64,000 nt of DNA from Deroplatys truncata (GCA_030765065.1 CM060977.1:157738052-157802051); one strand, 5' to 3'; numbered from the stretch's first letter, positions 22,299 to 34,725 are shown. The notes: generated from the letters alone by a model not told the origin. Made by a program: numbers and translations.

Positions 22299-23052
22299 TC
22301 TGATGTGTTACACTCACATGACTTTCTCTACTCTTGTACAAACTATTTTTACAAACGCTTATTTTCCATATGCTCCATGTTAATCGAGATATCGAGATGT
22401 TAATCTTATTGCTAATTTTCTTGTAGATGGACAAAAAAAATGAATAACGAATTCTTATTTGAGAAAAAGTATAACTATTGGAAAATTTAAGGGAATAAAA
22501 AGCAATATCTCGAAAATGCTTCACTCAACAAAAAGCATGTACATGATATAAATTGTGTATTTTAACGCGATCTACATTTTTGGTGTAGTAAAATTTTGTC
22601 TACCAGTTTGTTTACCAGTTATGCAAAAGTCGTTCACAATGAAGAATACTTTTGGAGACATTCCCAGAAAATTCGAGATATACAATTCATTTGCCATAAA
22701 AACGTCTTAAACTTATGGCAGTTTTTTCAAAATCGTTAGAGCCATTTTTGAGAAAGTTAAAATTTTCGAAAAATGTTCCATGTAAAGAGTAATCTGCGGT
22801 GGGGGATTTTCTTGAAAACCTTCGTGTCGCATCTCTGGAAGATACTGAACGTAAATACCAAGTTTGGTGTTTATCCGACTGTTCGTTTCTGAGTTATGCT
22901 GTTCACAGACACACACGGACATGTTTCCAAAAATGCTTTTTGTGGATTCGGGAAGCCTCAAAACATATATTTCCGGTGAAATCTCGGTATCGAATTTTTT
23001 GGGGGAATGCAATACTTCCCCTACTTACTATACGTAGTAGAGAAAGTAAAAA
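22299..23052 (+). repeat. HIN subfamily A, both ends present, internal deletion
   Basis: TCTGATGTGTTACACTCACA opens it and TAGTAGAGAAAGTAAAAA closes it. About 90 bp between GTAGATG and ACAAAAAAAATGAATAACG are missing relative to other copies. An open frame of 139 codons from 22799 runs out of the element and is chance. Confidence 0.88.
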
Positions 23053-23943
23053 ATTGGTTCATTCTGCAATGGAGTTTCATTTTTCAAATTCCCTTGAATA
23101 TGACGGTATACAGGCTGTGCTTACTACTCTAGAGATGACTAGTCATTATGACCAATATCCATGCCTGCCTGTGAAAATATTTCCTGCATGTTGCATGTAT
23201 AATACGTACTTAAAATAAGTCGGAATTAAAATAGTCTTTGCGTATTACATTGTATTACCAAACCAAAGATGGCGTCTTTCTGCTTCTAATCAGATGAAAG
23301 GTCAGAAATGTAAACTTAACAGAAGCAGTGGGAGGAACATCCTGCTGAAGAAATATCACGTGCAAGAACCTTTGTTTACACTTCCAAGAATTATCCCATA
23401 GGAAATCTGTTCCTGCGATCCGGGTTCACCAACCTCGTCATCGACAAGGGTTCCAGATGTTTTGTCTGGCTCAAATGTAACCGCAACAGTATCTTTGGGT
23501 TTTCCTAACATCTTCGGATGTTACCGAGTTGTTCGCTGTACTGCAGAGTTTCTGTGTAAAGAAATTAATTCGCCTCTTTTGTCCAAGTTAATGGTTCCGC
23601 AACATTCAACTTCCTAATTATCTGCGAGGCTGTGATATTTCCCATTTCCTTCAAATTTCATGAACCGGAAAATTAGTTACTTTGCAGTTCTGTAGTTGCC
23701 TAGGTGAGACATTCTAATTTTGATGCATTTCGATAAACATAGTAGATGTTATTTCAAGAGCAATTTTGTAATTTTTGACCCGTCTCAGTTCAAGAGGTTG
23801 CTGCTTCACCCTGATTTTGACTTTTGTTTTAACCAAAGCAATCCCATTGCTCGTAAACGGCAATCTTTCTTACTCAAAACTTCTATATTATTTGATATCT
23901 GCTATAATTAGCGGGTCAGCTATTCTAGCTTTCGATGTTCCTA
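23053..23943. other. unassigned stretch
   Basis: No gene or shared repeat recognised. Confidence 0.4.
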
Positions 23944-24797
23944 TTTTTACTTTGTCTACTACGTAGTAACTAAGGGAAGCATTGCGTTCCACCCAAAAAT
24001 TCGATACCGAGATTTCACAGGAAATACATGTTTTGAAGTCCCCTGAAAACAAATGAAACATGCCCGTGTATGTAATTCTGTGTGTGTGTGTCTGTACACA
24101 GCATAACTCAAAAACGAAAAGTTGGAAAAGCACCAAACATGGTATTTGAATTTAATTCTTTCAAGAACGTGATACTAAGATTTTTAAGCAAATCCCCCAA
24201 CCCCTAACTACTCTTTACATGGAACATTTTTAAAGAATGTCGATTTTCTAAAAAATGCCTCTAACGATTTTTATTTAAATACCATATATGAAAGATATTT
24301 ACATTACAAATAAAATGTATATCTCAATTTTTTGGAAATAGCCTAGAAAGTCCTCTTTATTCAGAAGGAATTTTGTATAATCTTGTATAACTTGCAAACG
24401 TTAAGCAATAGACGAAAACGTACCACATAAAAATCTCTTTAAAACACACAATTTACTTAAAATATGTTTTTGTGGCATAAGCCGTTTCTGAGATGTCCGT
24501 TATTAATGGTTCGAACTGTTCAATACTAAGTCATTCTTTTAAGTCCTGTCAACATTCAGTTGTTTCTCGCGATTGCATGGAATGAGTTTACAATTTTAAG
24601 GTCAGCATACAGCGTCCAGGTGTTTAACATTTGGCTATCACCATCCTCTTTGTATTAATAACGAAATGTGTAATGCAGCTATTTCCTGAAAGATTTATCT
24701 CGATTAAAATGAAGAATATAGCAAAATAAACTTTCGTAAAAATAATTTGTATAAACGACAGAGGGTAGAGAAAGTCATGTGAATGTAACACATAAGA
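23944..24797 (-). repeat. HIN subfamily B, full length
   Basis: TTTTTACTTTGTCTACTACG at the left to GGGTAGAGAAAGTCATGTGA and CATAAGA at 24797. It keeps the GTGTGTGTGTGTCTGTACAC block. This is the most complete B copy in the window and a useful reference for the subfamily. Confidence 0.85.
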
Positions 24798-25085
24798 TTT
24801 TTAAGAAGTTACTTATTGCATTGCATGTCAGAAAGTACAGGATTACATCAAAGTTCTTTGATTTTTTATCCCCTTTAAATTAAAAATGCAGGGATACTTT
24901 TTCATATTTTTTTAGGAAGCTAATCTGAAATAAGCTTACTAGAATAATCAGCAATGTTTCTATATTGGTATGTCGAGCAGTATTCAAACGATGCTAACTT
25001 CAGACTAGATTTTATGCAGCATCCTGGATCCTTATGAAGTTAGGTGCACTTGAGATATGTGAATTGCCATAAAGACATACATGAA

Positions 25086-25500
25086 ACCCGCCTCTGTGGT
25101 GTGGGTGAAACGTAACTGCCTCACATTCAAGACGTACCGAGTTCGAATCTGTTAGGGCGAGTTACAGGGATAAGATTCTTCCGGGGGTTTCCCTTATTCT
25201 GAGAAAACGAAGAGTAGAGAATAGAGCAGAGTAGGTTGGGGGACTTAAGGTTTCAGAGACCCTCGTACCTCGACCATCAGAAGACTTTTTGCTGTCTCTT
25301 ATACCCAGGTTGGGAACTAACGAACACAAATACTCATGCCTATGGCAAGATACGAACGCCACTCTTTGCGAGACAGAGTGCCGAAGGTAGAAGCTCCAGC
25401 GACTGTGGCCATGCGAGACCTTCTGAGAAGACAAATGTGGGGTAAATTTAAGCTCTATGGACCCCAGACTCATTTGACCATCATTTCATTCATTCATCGT
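25086..25500 (+). mobile_element. tRNA-derived SINE-like repeat
   Basis: CCGCCTCTGTGGTGTGGGTG could hold a worn box A, and TACCGAGTTCGAATCTGTTA a box B. A body of about 330 bp ends in CATTTCATTCATTCATCG, a simple-repeat tail usual for SINEs. Open frames of 69-103 codons across it have no homology I know. Confidence 0.55.
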
Positions 25501-25530
25501 CCGATATAACCTAACAGGATATTAAAAAAA

Positions 25531-26372
25531 TCTGTGTAGCAATCACATAACCTTCTCTTCTCTTGTACAAACTATTTTTACAAACGCTTATTCTCCATAT
25601 GCTTCATGATAATCGAGATATCGATATGTTAATCTTATTGCTAATTTTCTTGTAGATGCAAGGGGAATTAGTAGACTTTAAGCGATAGTCAAATATTTTA
25701 AGAGCTGGTTGCTATGTGGAGTATTCCATTCTCTTTGCATTACCAGGACAAAAAAATGAATAACGAATTCCCATTTGACAAAAAGTATAAGCATTGAAAA
25801 ATTTAAGGGAATAACAAGCAATATCTCGAAAATGGTTCACTTAACAAAAAAAATGTATATGGCATAAATTGTGTATTTTAACGCGATCTACATTTTTGTT
25901 TAGTAAACTTTTGTCTATCTCTTATGGTTTACCAGTTATGCAAAAGTCGTTCACAATGAAAACTACTTTTGGAGACATTCCCAGAAAATTCCAGATGTAC
26001 AATTCATTTGCCATAAAAATGTCTTAAACTTATGATATTTTATTCAATATCGTTAGAGCCACTTTTGAGAAAATTAAAATTTTCGAAAAATATTCCATGT
26101 AAAGGGTAATCTGGGGTGGGGAATTTTCTTGAAAACCTTCGTGTCGCATCTCTGGAAGATATTGAACCTAAATACCAAGTTTGATGTTTATCCGACTGTT
26201 CGTTTCTGAGTTATGATGTTCACAGACACACATACACACGAACATGTTTCCAAAAATGTTTTATATGCGTTCAGTGCACCTCAAAACATGTATTTCCGGT
26301 GAAATCTCGGTATCGAATTTTTGGGTGGAAAGCAATACTTCCCCTACTTATATGTGGTAGAGAAAGTAAAAA
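25531..26372 (+). repeat. HIN subfamily A, full length
   Basis: It begins TCTGTGTAGCAATCACATAA after A7 and ends GTGGTAGAGAAAGTAAAAA. A GAAA microsatellite (26373-26408) has grown out of its terminal A-tract. Confidence 0.85.
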
Positions 26373-26408
26373 GAAAGAAGGAAAGAAAGAAAGAAAGAAA
26401 GAAAAGAA
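26373..26408. repeat. (GAAA)n microsatellite at a HIN 3' end
   Basis: Seven to eight GAAA/GAAG units between two HIN copies. Confidence 0.9.
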
Positions 26409-26412
26409 GAAC

Positions 26413-27178
26413 TCTGATGTGTTACATTCACATGACTTTCTCTACCCTCTAGCGCTTACTAGTTGGTATAGAAATTATTCTTACGGAAGTTTATTTTCTT
26501 TCTTCTTAATTTTAATCGAGATAAAACTTTCCAGAAATAGCTGCATTACACATTTCGTTATAGATACAAAGGGAATAGTGATAGTCAAATGTTTAAGAAG
26601 TGGTCGCTATACGCTGGCCTTAAAATTCCATACTCTATCCATGCGCGAGAAACAACTGAATGTTGAAAGGAATTTAAAAAGTGGTAAGTATTGAATTGGA
26701 ACCATTAATAACGGATATCTTGGAAATGGCTGATGCCACAAAAAAAACAAAAAAAAAGTTATTTGAAGTAAATTGTGTTTTAAAGAGATCTACATTTCTT
26801 GTGTAGTACGTTTTCGTCTATTGCTTAACGTTTACTAGTTATACAAGATTATACAAAACTCCTTCCGAATGAAGATCACTTCAAAGCCTATTTCCAGAAA
26901 ATTCAGGATCTACATTTTACTTGCCATGTAAATATCTTTAATATATGATATTTTAATCAAAATCGCTACTCATTTTTAGAAAGGCAAAATATTCGAGAAA
27001 TCTTACATGTAAAGGGTAGTTTGTGGTAAGGGAGTTTCCTTTAAAATCCTCGTGTCGCATCTTTGGAGGTACTGAATCTAAATACCATGTTTGGTATTTA
27101 TCAGACTTTTTGTTTGAGTTATGCTGTTCACAGACATACACACAGACACAAAAACCTTTATCTAAAAATCTGATGTGT
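26413..27178 (+). repeat. HIN subfamily B, 5' part, split
   Basis: TCTGATGTGTTACATTCACA opens it, and it follows B to the ACACACAGACACA block and CTTTATCTAAAAA. It is interrupted there by HIN-A 27179-28006 and its last 120 bp follow at 28007. Confidence 0.85.
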
Positions 27179-28006
27179 TACACTCGCATGACTTTCTCTA
27201 CTCTTGTACAAACTATTTTTACAAACGCTTATTCTCCATATGCTTCATGTTAATTGAGATATCGAGATGTTAATCTTATTTCTAATTTTCCTGTAGATGC
27301 AAGGGGAATTGGTAGCCTTTAAGCGATAGTCAAATATTTTAAGAGCTGGTTGCTATGTGCAGTATTCCATTCTGTTTGCATTACCAGGACAAAAAACTGA
27401 ATAACGAATTCCCATTTGAGAAAAAGTATTGGAAAATTTAAGGTAATAACAAGCAATATCTCGAAAATGGTTCACTCAACAAAAAAATGCATATGACATA
27501 AATTGTGTGTTTTAACGCGATCTATATTTTTTGTGTAGTAAAATTTTGTCTATCTCTTATGGTTTACTAGTTATGCAAAAGTCGTTCACAATGAAGAATA
27601 CTTTTGGAAACATTCCCAGAAAATTCGAGATATACATTACATTTGTCATGAAAATATCTTAAACATATGATGTTTTAATCAAAATCGTTAGAGCCATTTT
27701 TGAGAAAATTAAAATGTTTGAAAAATGTTCCATGTAAAGGGTAATCTGGGGTGGGGGATTTTCTTGAAAACCTTCGTGTCGCATCTCTGGAAGATGCTGA
27801 ACCTAAATACCAAGTTTGGTGTTTATCCGACTTTTCGTTTCTGAGTTATGCTGTTCACAGACACACAAACGGACATGTTTCCAAAAATGCTTTTTTTTGG
27901 ATTCAGGGGTCTCAAAACATATATTTCCGGTGAAATCTCGGTATCGAATTTTTGGGTGGAATACAATACTTCCCCTACTTACTATACGTAGTACAGAAAG
28001 TAAAAA
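27179..28006 (+). repeat. HIN subfamily A, full length, nested in B
   Basis: From TCTGATGTGTTACACTCGCA to GTACAGAAAGTAAAAA. It is inserted in the host's CTAAAAA tract in the same orientation. It yields the recurring open frame starting MGDFLENLRVASLED, which appears wherever this stretch of HIN-A occurs. Confidence 0.88.
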
Positions 28007-28126
28007 GACGGTTTTGTGTTCAGGGAACCTCAAAACATGTGTTTCCTGTGAAATTTCGGTATCGAATTTTTGGGTGGAATGTAATACCTTCTCTACCTAC
28101 TATGTACGTGGTATAGAAAGTAAAAA
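28007..28126 (+). repeat. HIN subfamily B, 3' end of the split copy
   Basis: GGTTTTGTGTTCAGGGAACC to GGTATAGAAAGTAAAAA: the missing 3' terminus of the copy begun at 26413. Confidence 0.8.
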
Positions 28127-28557
28127 GGCTTATACCAGTGGCCACAGACCAGCAAACCTCAGATAAAATTTTGTTTCCCTTTTAGTGCAGACCTTGAGGG
28201 CATAACACCTTGGTTTTTGTGATTAAAACTTGTTATAAATTGTACCTTTCAGAAGCAGTAGGGCAGATGATAAATCTAGTGGCGCTACAGGTTGCGAAGG
28301 ACCTGGACCTGCCAAACCGTCTACCGGCCTCACGCCCACCTAAGCACAGCAGTGATAGGTGATCATTCAATCGATACTGGGAGGCGATGCAACCAGCATC
28401 ACGCATTTCCCAGCCGGAAAATTGGCTTACGAGGCCAGGACCGCTGCCTATTGCAGCCTCTCATTTTCCTCAGCGGGTATTAGCCCTAGACCCGGGATTT
28501 AAAATCCGCACCCGCATGGGTGTGATTGAATCCGGGTGCATTCCGAGGACCAGAACT
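28127..28557. other. unclassified GC-rich block
   Basis: Sequence such as CAAACCGTCTACCGGCCTCA and GTATTAGCCCTAGACCCGGG differs in base composition from its surroundings and is perhaps a single-copy relic of another repeat. No coding signal. Confidence 0.35.
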
Positions 28558-29460
28558 TGAGGCAGTATTTTTAATATTTAAATCATTTTAGTCTAATTAT
28601 ATAATATATAAATTCAATAACATCCCGCCTTAAAGCAATATATGTATGTAACAATATATAAAAAGTGTATATTACAGTCATTGTATATGTTTATATTATT
28701 ACATACATGTGATTATGTTATGTGGATGTGTTATGTAATTTAATAATATAGGAGCTGTGAGAATAATAGGTTAAAATTTGCTAACAATGAGGTAACAATG
28801 AGAAATTTGAAAGTTTAACAATACTACTTGTAATTCTTGGAAAACAATAATGTAATTTTTGTGACAGTTTATAAAATAGCTAATCAACAACCAGAAAAAG
28901 TTTTAGTTAAATGAAGGTATTCTATTGGACCAGGATTAGCCAATCAGAAACTTAAATGGAGCAAAATTTACAAACTCAGAAGTCAGTTGCTTGTAGACAG
29001 TGTTCCTAACCGGACGCGAGATGCGTCCTCGAGAAATTTAATACGTATTTTGTGTGAGACAAAAATAGTTTAGGTGTTAAAAAGTGCAAGTAATTAATAA
29101 AAAAATCTCACAGCTCTCTCTCTCTATATCAGTGGAGTGTTATTTAAATCGTGTCAAACATTAATAAATGGAGTGAAGTAAAATTATAATCTGTGTAAGC
29201 CTACATTCTTCAGTCGCACCACTCCCTGCTAAGACATTCATGTCTCTAAAAACAATACAAATACGGACGCAGCCGAGGCAAACATAAATATATAATATTT
29301 AAAGAAACAGTCAAAATTACAAAGTTAATATTTTTGTAAACATTTGGGTACATTTTTTGGGGCGAAGGCTACCGGAAACTTTTTACCATACGTGCGGTTG
29401 CAACTACTTCAAGTTCGGCTCCCCAATAGTCGAAATAACAATACAACAAACTAACTTCAA
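28558..29460 (+). mobile_element. putative solo LTR, copy C2, 3'-truncated
   Basis: It starts TGAGGCAGTATTTTTAATAT and follows C1 through CCTAACCGGACGCGAGATGC, CTCTCTCTCTATATCAGT and GCGAAGGCTACCGG. It departs from C1 after ACTAACTTCAA, losing the last about 70 bp, so no target duplication can be checked. It has the undamaged TATAAAAAGTGTATATTAC that in C3 is split by a TIR element. Confidence 0.65.
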
Positions 29461-29909
29461 GCTCCACGCTTCGGCCCCCGGCGCTACGACGTAGGACAAC
29501 ACTAGGCATGGTGTTGTATAAAAATGCTTATCTTTACAATGGAAGTTGTGGTTTCTCCTTTATGCACTCTTAAAGTAGGATTTCGAACATTTTCGTAGAG
29601 AGATTAGAAATAAGAATCGGGAGGTTTTTGGGCACAACGGCCAAAGCTAGGCTTGTTGCACCAACTAAACTCCGGAAGGAAGGGATAAGGCGAGAGAGCA
29701 CGAAGGGTGTATGTTACTGCGTGCCGAAAAGGCAGTTTTCCAATTGCGATGCTTCTGGTACATCTAAAACTGCTTTCCAGATGCATACATCAAGTTCCAG
29801 AGATAATTCCATCATTGCGGCCACAAGTTTAATGCGGATTTCATAGCAATGATAATTTCCATTCGATTGCAGACGTATCCCCTAGATTTTGTTCTTTTTT
29901 GTGTTGTTA
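29461..29909. other. unassigned stretch
   Basis: No gene or shared repeat recognised. Confidence 0.4.
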
Positions 29910-30340
29910 AAGTACTTGGGTCCCGTGTTCGAACCCCGGCGACCACCTACTCTGACCCATGGGTTTATCGTGGTTTCCCCGGGTCGGTAGGCGCATGCTG
30001 GGGTGGTTCCTCTTCTATCACGACTTCCCTGCCCCTCATTTCCTGTACGCATTATATCCTTCATTGTCATCTGTTACAGTGTTCTGGGACCAGACGACCG
30101 TGTTCGGCAGGTTAGCTCGGCGGTAACTGTGCACTTTGTACAGGTTTCTTCCCCGGTGTCGTTGGGGACTGCTCAGTTAGAAGCCGTCTTCGAGTGGGCC
30201 CCAACAGGGAGGGACCGCCGCGTCCGATCTGGAAACGTTAGGGACGTCCGTCAGCATCTGCATCTAGTCCCCTTCATCCCTCAATCCCAGGGATCACGGT
30301 ACCCCCCCCCGTTCGAATCTTTATTTTGGTAGTTCACTCA
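29910..30340 (+). mobile_element. SINE family D, copy D2, 5'-truncated
   Basis: GGTCCCGTGTTCGAACCCCG carries a perfect box B (GTTCGAACCCC). The family body follows (GGTTTCCCCGGGTCGGTAGG, CATCTGTTACAGTG). Box A is absent, so it starts inside the tRNA-like head. Its 3' end is ragged after a C10 run at 30302. Confidence 0.7.
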
Positions 30341-30539
30341 GAAACGGATTTCCGACAAATTATTTCTGAAGTCTGCTAATAAAGATACTTCCTATAAAGC
30401 AAACTACGAGGAGCTACACAAATGTTCCCGAACTTCATGTCTGTTCATTACCGAGGGGTAATAAAAGAAAATGCTGCCAGGTAACACTTCATACATCTCT
30501 TGCCAGTCAGAGTATCAAGCGGCTTCGTTCCGAGTATTT

Positions 30540-31210
30540 AGTGTTTGTGAGAGAGTAGTGCATCTGTGTAAAATTTTGTTTCCAAATCGGGAAAACTGCT
30601 GCACAAAAGCATGAAATGTATAAAGGAAACATTTAGAGACAATGCTCTAGGCCAGACCCAAACCTACGAGTGGTTCAAGCTGTCTAAAAATAGTCGAATA
30701 TCGGTTGATGTTCTGTGCGACCATCAACTGGCATTACACGCGAAAACGTCGCTGCTGTTCCGGTTGTAAAGCGATTATCCACAGGAGTTTGTCCTTGTTG
30801 GTATGGCAGTGAATGCGGTGTTCTGTAGTGACCTCTTGAGGCGATTGAGGAAAACATGAGGAGAAAACGTCTGGCAATTTGGCGCATGGACATTCGTTTC
30901 CCCATGTCGGCAATGTAAACTTGCAAACACTTTTCATCCTGCAAGGATTCCTGAGGGAAAACATAATGACAGCTGTTCCTCATCCACCACATACGTCATA
31001 TTTAGCCCTCTGCCACTTCTTTTTGTTCCCCAAGATGAAAATCAAGTTGAGAGGTCGAAGATTTGAGACAGCTGAGGAAATTCAAGCAAAATCACAGGAG
31101 ACGCTAAACAAGCTCTGCAAATAGGACCTCCATTGGCGTTCAATAAGCGTTGGGAGCGGGGTATACACTCACAAGAGGACTATTTCGAAGGTAATTGGAG
31201 GTGCATAAGG
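30540..31210 (+). pseudogene. mariner transposase relic (Mos1-type HTH)
   Basis: Translation near 30560-30690 gives a FCFQIGKTAAQKHEMYK-like stretch, then DNALGQTQTYEWFK, the N-terminal HTH domain of mariner-like transposases (HTH_48 type). Further on, ALCHFFLFPKMKIKLRGRRF is the region after the third catalytic Asp, where LALCHFF replaces LAPCDFF and the Asp itself is lost. The tail is RWERGIHSQEDYFEG. Middle parts are unreadable through indels. No terminal repeats found. Confidence 0.65.
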
Positions 31211-31596
31211 TCCACATAGGTATAATCCATTTATTGAGTCATTTTGTGTAGCACTTCGTATTATGTTGCATGGCTTGCTTATTGATACCTTTAGCTAGGG
31301 GCGGTCTTTTCTTGAAGCGTTTGAATCGCCAAGTCACTCACATGTTTGAACAACCTACGTGGTTATACTTTATGTTCTAGTATTTATCCTTATTAGTAAC
31401 AATTCTATAAATTGTATTTTTCATCATCAAATCCCTCTATGTGCGATACGCGTCGGTCATGAGATTACCCACTTCATCGACAATAATGCAATTTGAAAAG
31501 GGGAAGCCGATCGCAACGCAGAGCGTTACAGAATAGACCGCAAACTGGTTGGCGGGGAGGAAAAGTATAATGGTTGTCATGACGGACGCGTTTCAT

Positions 31597-31700
31597 TGTA
31601 AATTAAATTGAGTTTTATTTATGGACGCTCTTTAACTGCTGTGGTCCTTAGCGTCACGACCTCGGGAACTAGAGGCTAGCACACTGCACCACGGGGGACG
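31597..31700 (-). mobile_element. tRNA-derived SINE, copy S3, internally deleted
   Basis: Reversed, it has the head GTCCCCCGTGGTGCAGTGTG and the tail CAGTTAAAGAGCGTCCATAA of the S family, joined at GGTCGTGACGCTAAGGACC, so about 180 bp of body are missing. ACGCGTTTCAT (31586-31596) and ACACGTTTCAT (31701-31711) flank it: an 11-bp duplication with one mismatch, the same length as for S1 and S2. Confidence 0.8.
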
Positions 31701-31711
31701 ACACGTTTCAT

Positions 31712-32038
31712 GGCGGGTAGCTTTTCTGCAACAACCAGTATTCTTAACACAATGCATAAAGATTTGTCACTTTTTCTCGTCTACTTGAAGTGAAATAGGT
31801 TGGTAGATATGGCAGCGCTTAGAGCGAGTCCAACTACTATTTTTATATGGGTTTGCATCACATGTTAAAATGTGATTTTTATCTTAAATGATTACTGGTT
31901 AGTTGATTACTATTGTGTGTTATGTGAAAGATCATAGATGCTTTAGCGAATATGACAAACAGAAAAATCGCCTTGATATACGATGCCATTCTGTACTGGT
32001 ACGGGACTGATGCCTACTTTAAACTTGACGCATGGGCC

Positions 32039-32088
<50 letters not shown>

Positions 32089-32436
32089 GGCAAGTCACTT
32101 GATCAATTAGTCCAGAGCTGCGCTTGCCTTTAGCTGATTTGCTATATATTTGATATTTATTGATTCATATCCCTGTACCGCTCATAAGTTTAATGAACGT
32201 ACGTTAGCTGACGTTATGCCACATAACTCCGTCTAGTGAAGAAAAATAATATTTCCGTGAGAGCTTTGCTGGTAAGGCCCTAAAGCTTGCGCCGTCATAA
32301 GGTCGCTGGCTGCAGGAGGGGAGCGGATTAACTCAGAGTTTGACTGGTATTTTTGCCATCAGAATTGGAAATTCAAAACGCTAGCCACGTCCTTCTCCAT
32401 GTGCGTGCAATGTCAGCTAGATAACTTCTACATTCA
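31712..32436. other. unassigned stretch with an AAT microsatellite
   Basis: (AAT)n lies at 32041-32084. Nothing else recognised. Confidence 0.45.
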
Positions 32437-32552
32437 AATACGAGGCAGTATTTTTAACATTTAAATGATTTCAGTCTAATTATATAACATATAAATTCAA
32501 TAACAGCCCGCCTTAAAGCAATATGTGAATGTAACAATATATATAAAAAGTG

Positions 32553-33144
32553 GGGTAAATTGTCATACTGTTTCCCTCGTTTGTGTCACTTTTGCCCGCA
32601 TTAGGTCTTAAGCTGCTCTAACGTAATGCTGCCAACATATGAATAATCCCACCGAAGCCGGTAAGATACTCAGCCTCAAAGCGTAGCCGAGAGATTGAGG
32701 GCCCTCAGCCTCAAAGCGTAGCCGAGGGATGTTTTTTAGAAGGAGAGGAGTGCAGCAAGTTGCGGCCGATGCGAAGCGACGACAGAGCGTAGCCCAGGGA
32801 TCTGCGCGTCTAAAACTCCAATGATTCACGTTCACAAAACAACAGCACATCGCATATTCAATGCATTTCACTGATTATTTAGGTTGGCAGTACCCACTTT
32901 GCATGGAAAAATGGCTACGTTTGTTTTCTTCCTAACGCTATTGGCCTATATAAATAAAACACTTAAAACGAGTGGGTAGGTGGGTACTAGATATTGGAGA
33001 GACCACATCATGTTCTAAAATCACTCCTAAGGTAAGTAATTTTATTGCTTTTTCACTTCCTTATTCCTAATTTAGGTGGGCAAAAGAAAGACCTAATGCG
33101 GGCAAAAGTGACACAAACGAGGGCAACAGTATGACAATTTAGCC
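32553..33144. mobile_element. non-autonomous TIR transposon with 8-bp duplication
   Basis: Left GGGTAAATTGTCATACTGTT and right, reversed, GGCTAAATTGTCATACTGTT continue through CCCTCGTTTGTGTCACTTTT to GCATTAGGTCTT, giving inverted repeats of about 55 bp with only two mismatches. AAAAAGTG flanks it at 32545-32552 and 33145-33152. Copies C1 and C2 show the empty or single site. It has no transposase. Inside, the phrase AGCGTAGCC(G/C)AG occurs three times in a GC-rich centre. An 8-bp duplication fits hAT, P or Merlin; which one is open. Confidence 0.88.
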
Positions 33145-33757
33145 AAAAAGTGTATATTACAGTCATTATATATGTTTATATTATTGCATACTTGTGTAAT
33201 AATGTTATGTGAATGTATTACGTAATTTAATAATGTAGGAGCTGCGAGAATAATAGGTTAAAAGTTGCTAACAATGAGGTAACAATGAGGTAGCCTTGAG
33301 GCAATAATGAATTTGAAAGTTTAATAATGCTACTTGTCATTCTTGGAAGCAATAATGTAATTTTTGTGACAGTTTATAAAATAGCCAATCAACAACGAGA
33401 AAAAGCTTTAGTTAATGAAGGTATTCTATTGGACTAGGATTAGTCAATCAGAAACCTAAATGGAGCAAAATTTACAAATTCAGAGGTCAGTTGCTTATAG
33501 ACAGTGTTCCTAACCGGACGTGAGATGCGTCCTCGAGAAATTTAATACGTATTTTGTGCGAGACAAAAATAGTTTACGGGTTAAAAAGTGTAAGTAATTA
33601 ATCAAAAAATCTCACAGCTCTCTCTCTATATCAGTGCAGTGTTATTTAAATCGTGTGAAGCATTAATAAATGGAGTGAAGAAAAACTTAAAATCTGTGTA
33701 AGCCTACATTCTTCAGTCGCACCACTCCCTGCTAAGACATTCATGTCTCTAAAAAAA

Positions 33758-34550
33758 TCTGATGTGTTACACTCACATGACTTTCTCTACTCTTGTACAA
33801 AATATTTTTACAAACTCTTATTCTCCGTCTATTTCATATTAATCGAGATAAACATTTGCAGAAACGATCTTTTGACATGCAAAGAGAATTACATTTTACA
33901 CATAGCGACCAGTTCTAAAAATATTTGACTATCGCTTAAGGCGTACTATGTTCCCCTTGTTTTGTATTTGCAAGGGCAATATAGAAATACAGTAGGCTTT
34001 AAGCATAGACATATCTCTTAATAGCTGGTTGCTAGGTGCAGCACCATTCCCTTTGCCACAGATTAATACTCTTTGCATATCCAAGACAAAAAAATGAATA
34101 ACGAATTCCCATTTGAAAAAAATATTAAAACTTTTAAGGGAATAACAAGCAATATCTCGAAAATGGTTCACTCAACAAAAAAATGTATGACATAAATTGT
34201 GTATTTTAACGCGATCTACATTTTTTGTAGTAAATTTTTGTCTATCTCTTATGGTTTACCAGTTATGCAAAAGTCGTTCACAATGTAGAATACCTTTGGA
34301 GACATTCCCAGAAAATACATTTCATTTGTCATGAAAATATCTTAAACATATGATATTTTAAACAAAATCGTTAGAGCCATTTTTGAGCAAATTAAAATTT
34401 TCGAAAAATGTCCCATGTAAAGGATAATCTGGGGTGGAGGGATTTCTTGAAAACCTTCGTGTCGCATCTCTGGAAGATACTGAACCTAAATACCAAGTTT
34501 GATGTTTATCCGACTATTCGTTTCTGAGTTATGCTGTTCACAGACAGACA

Positions 34551-34596
<46 letters not shown>

Positions 34597-34725
34597 CATG
34601 TTTCCAAAAATGCTTTTTTTTTTATTCAGGGTTCTCCAAACATGTATTTCCGGTGAAATCTCGGTATTTTTGGGTGGAATACAATACTTCCCCTACTTAC
34701 TGTACGTAGTAGAGAAAGTAAAAAA
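33758..34725 (+). repeat. HIN subfamily A, full length, inside LTR C3
   Basis: It runs from TCTGATGTGTTACACTCACA to AGTAGAGAAAGTAAAAA, inserted at CTCTAAAAA of the LTR (intact in C1). It carries an extra antisense block at about 33873-33957 facing 33965-34080, joined by CCCCTTGTTTTGTATTTGCA. (CA)n at 34548-34593 is the longest microsatellite of the family. Confidence 0.88.

Noticed and set aside
27751..27933. Recurring open frame beginning MGDFLENLRVASLED with HTHTHT tracts, found also near 22799, 37377, 58216 and (reversed) 62699 and 2169
   Set aside because: It recurs only because the HIN DNA recurs. Starts, stops and alternative frames vary between copies, the CA microsatellite shifts the frame, and no copy has a supporting upstream exon.
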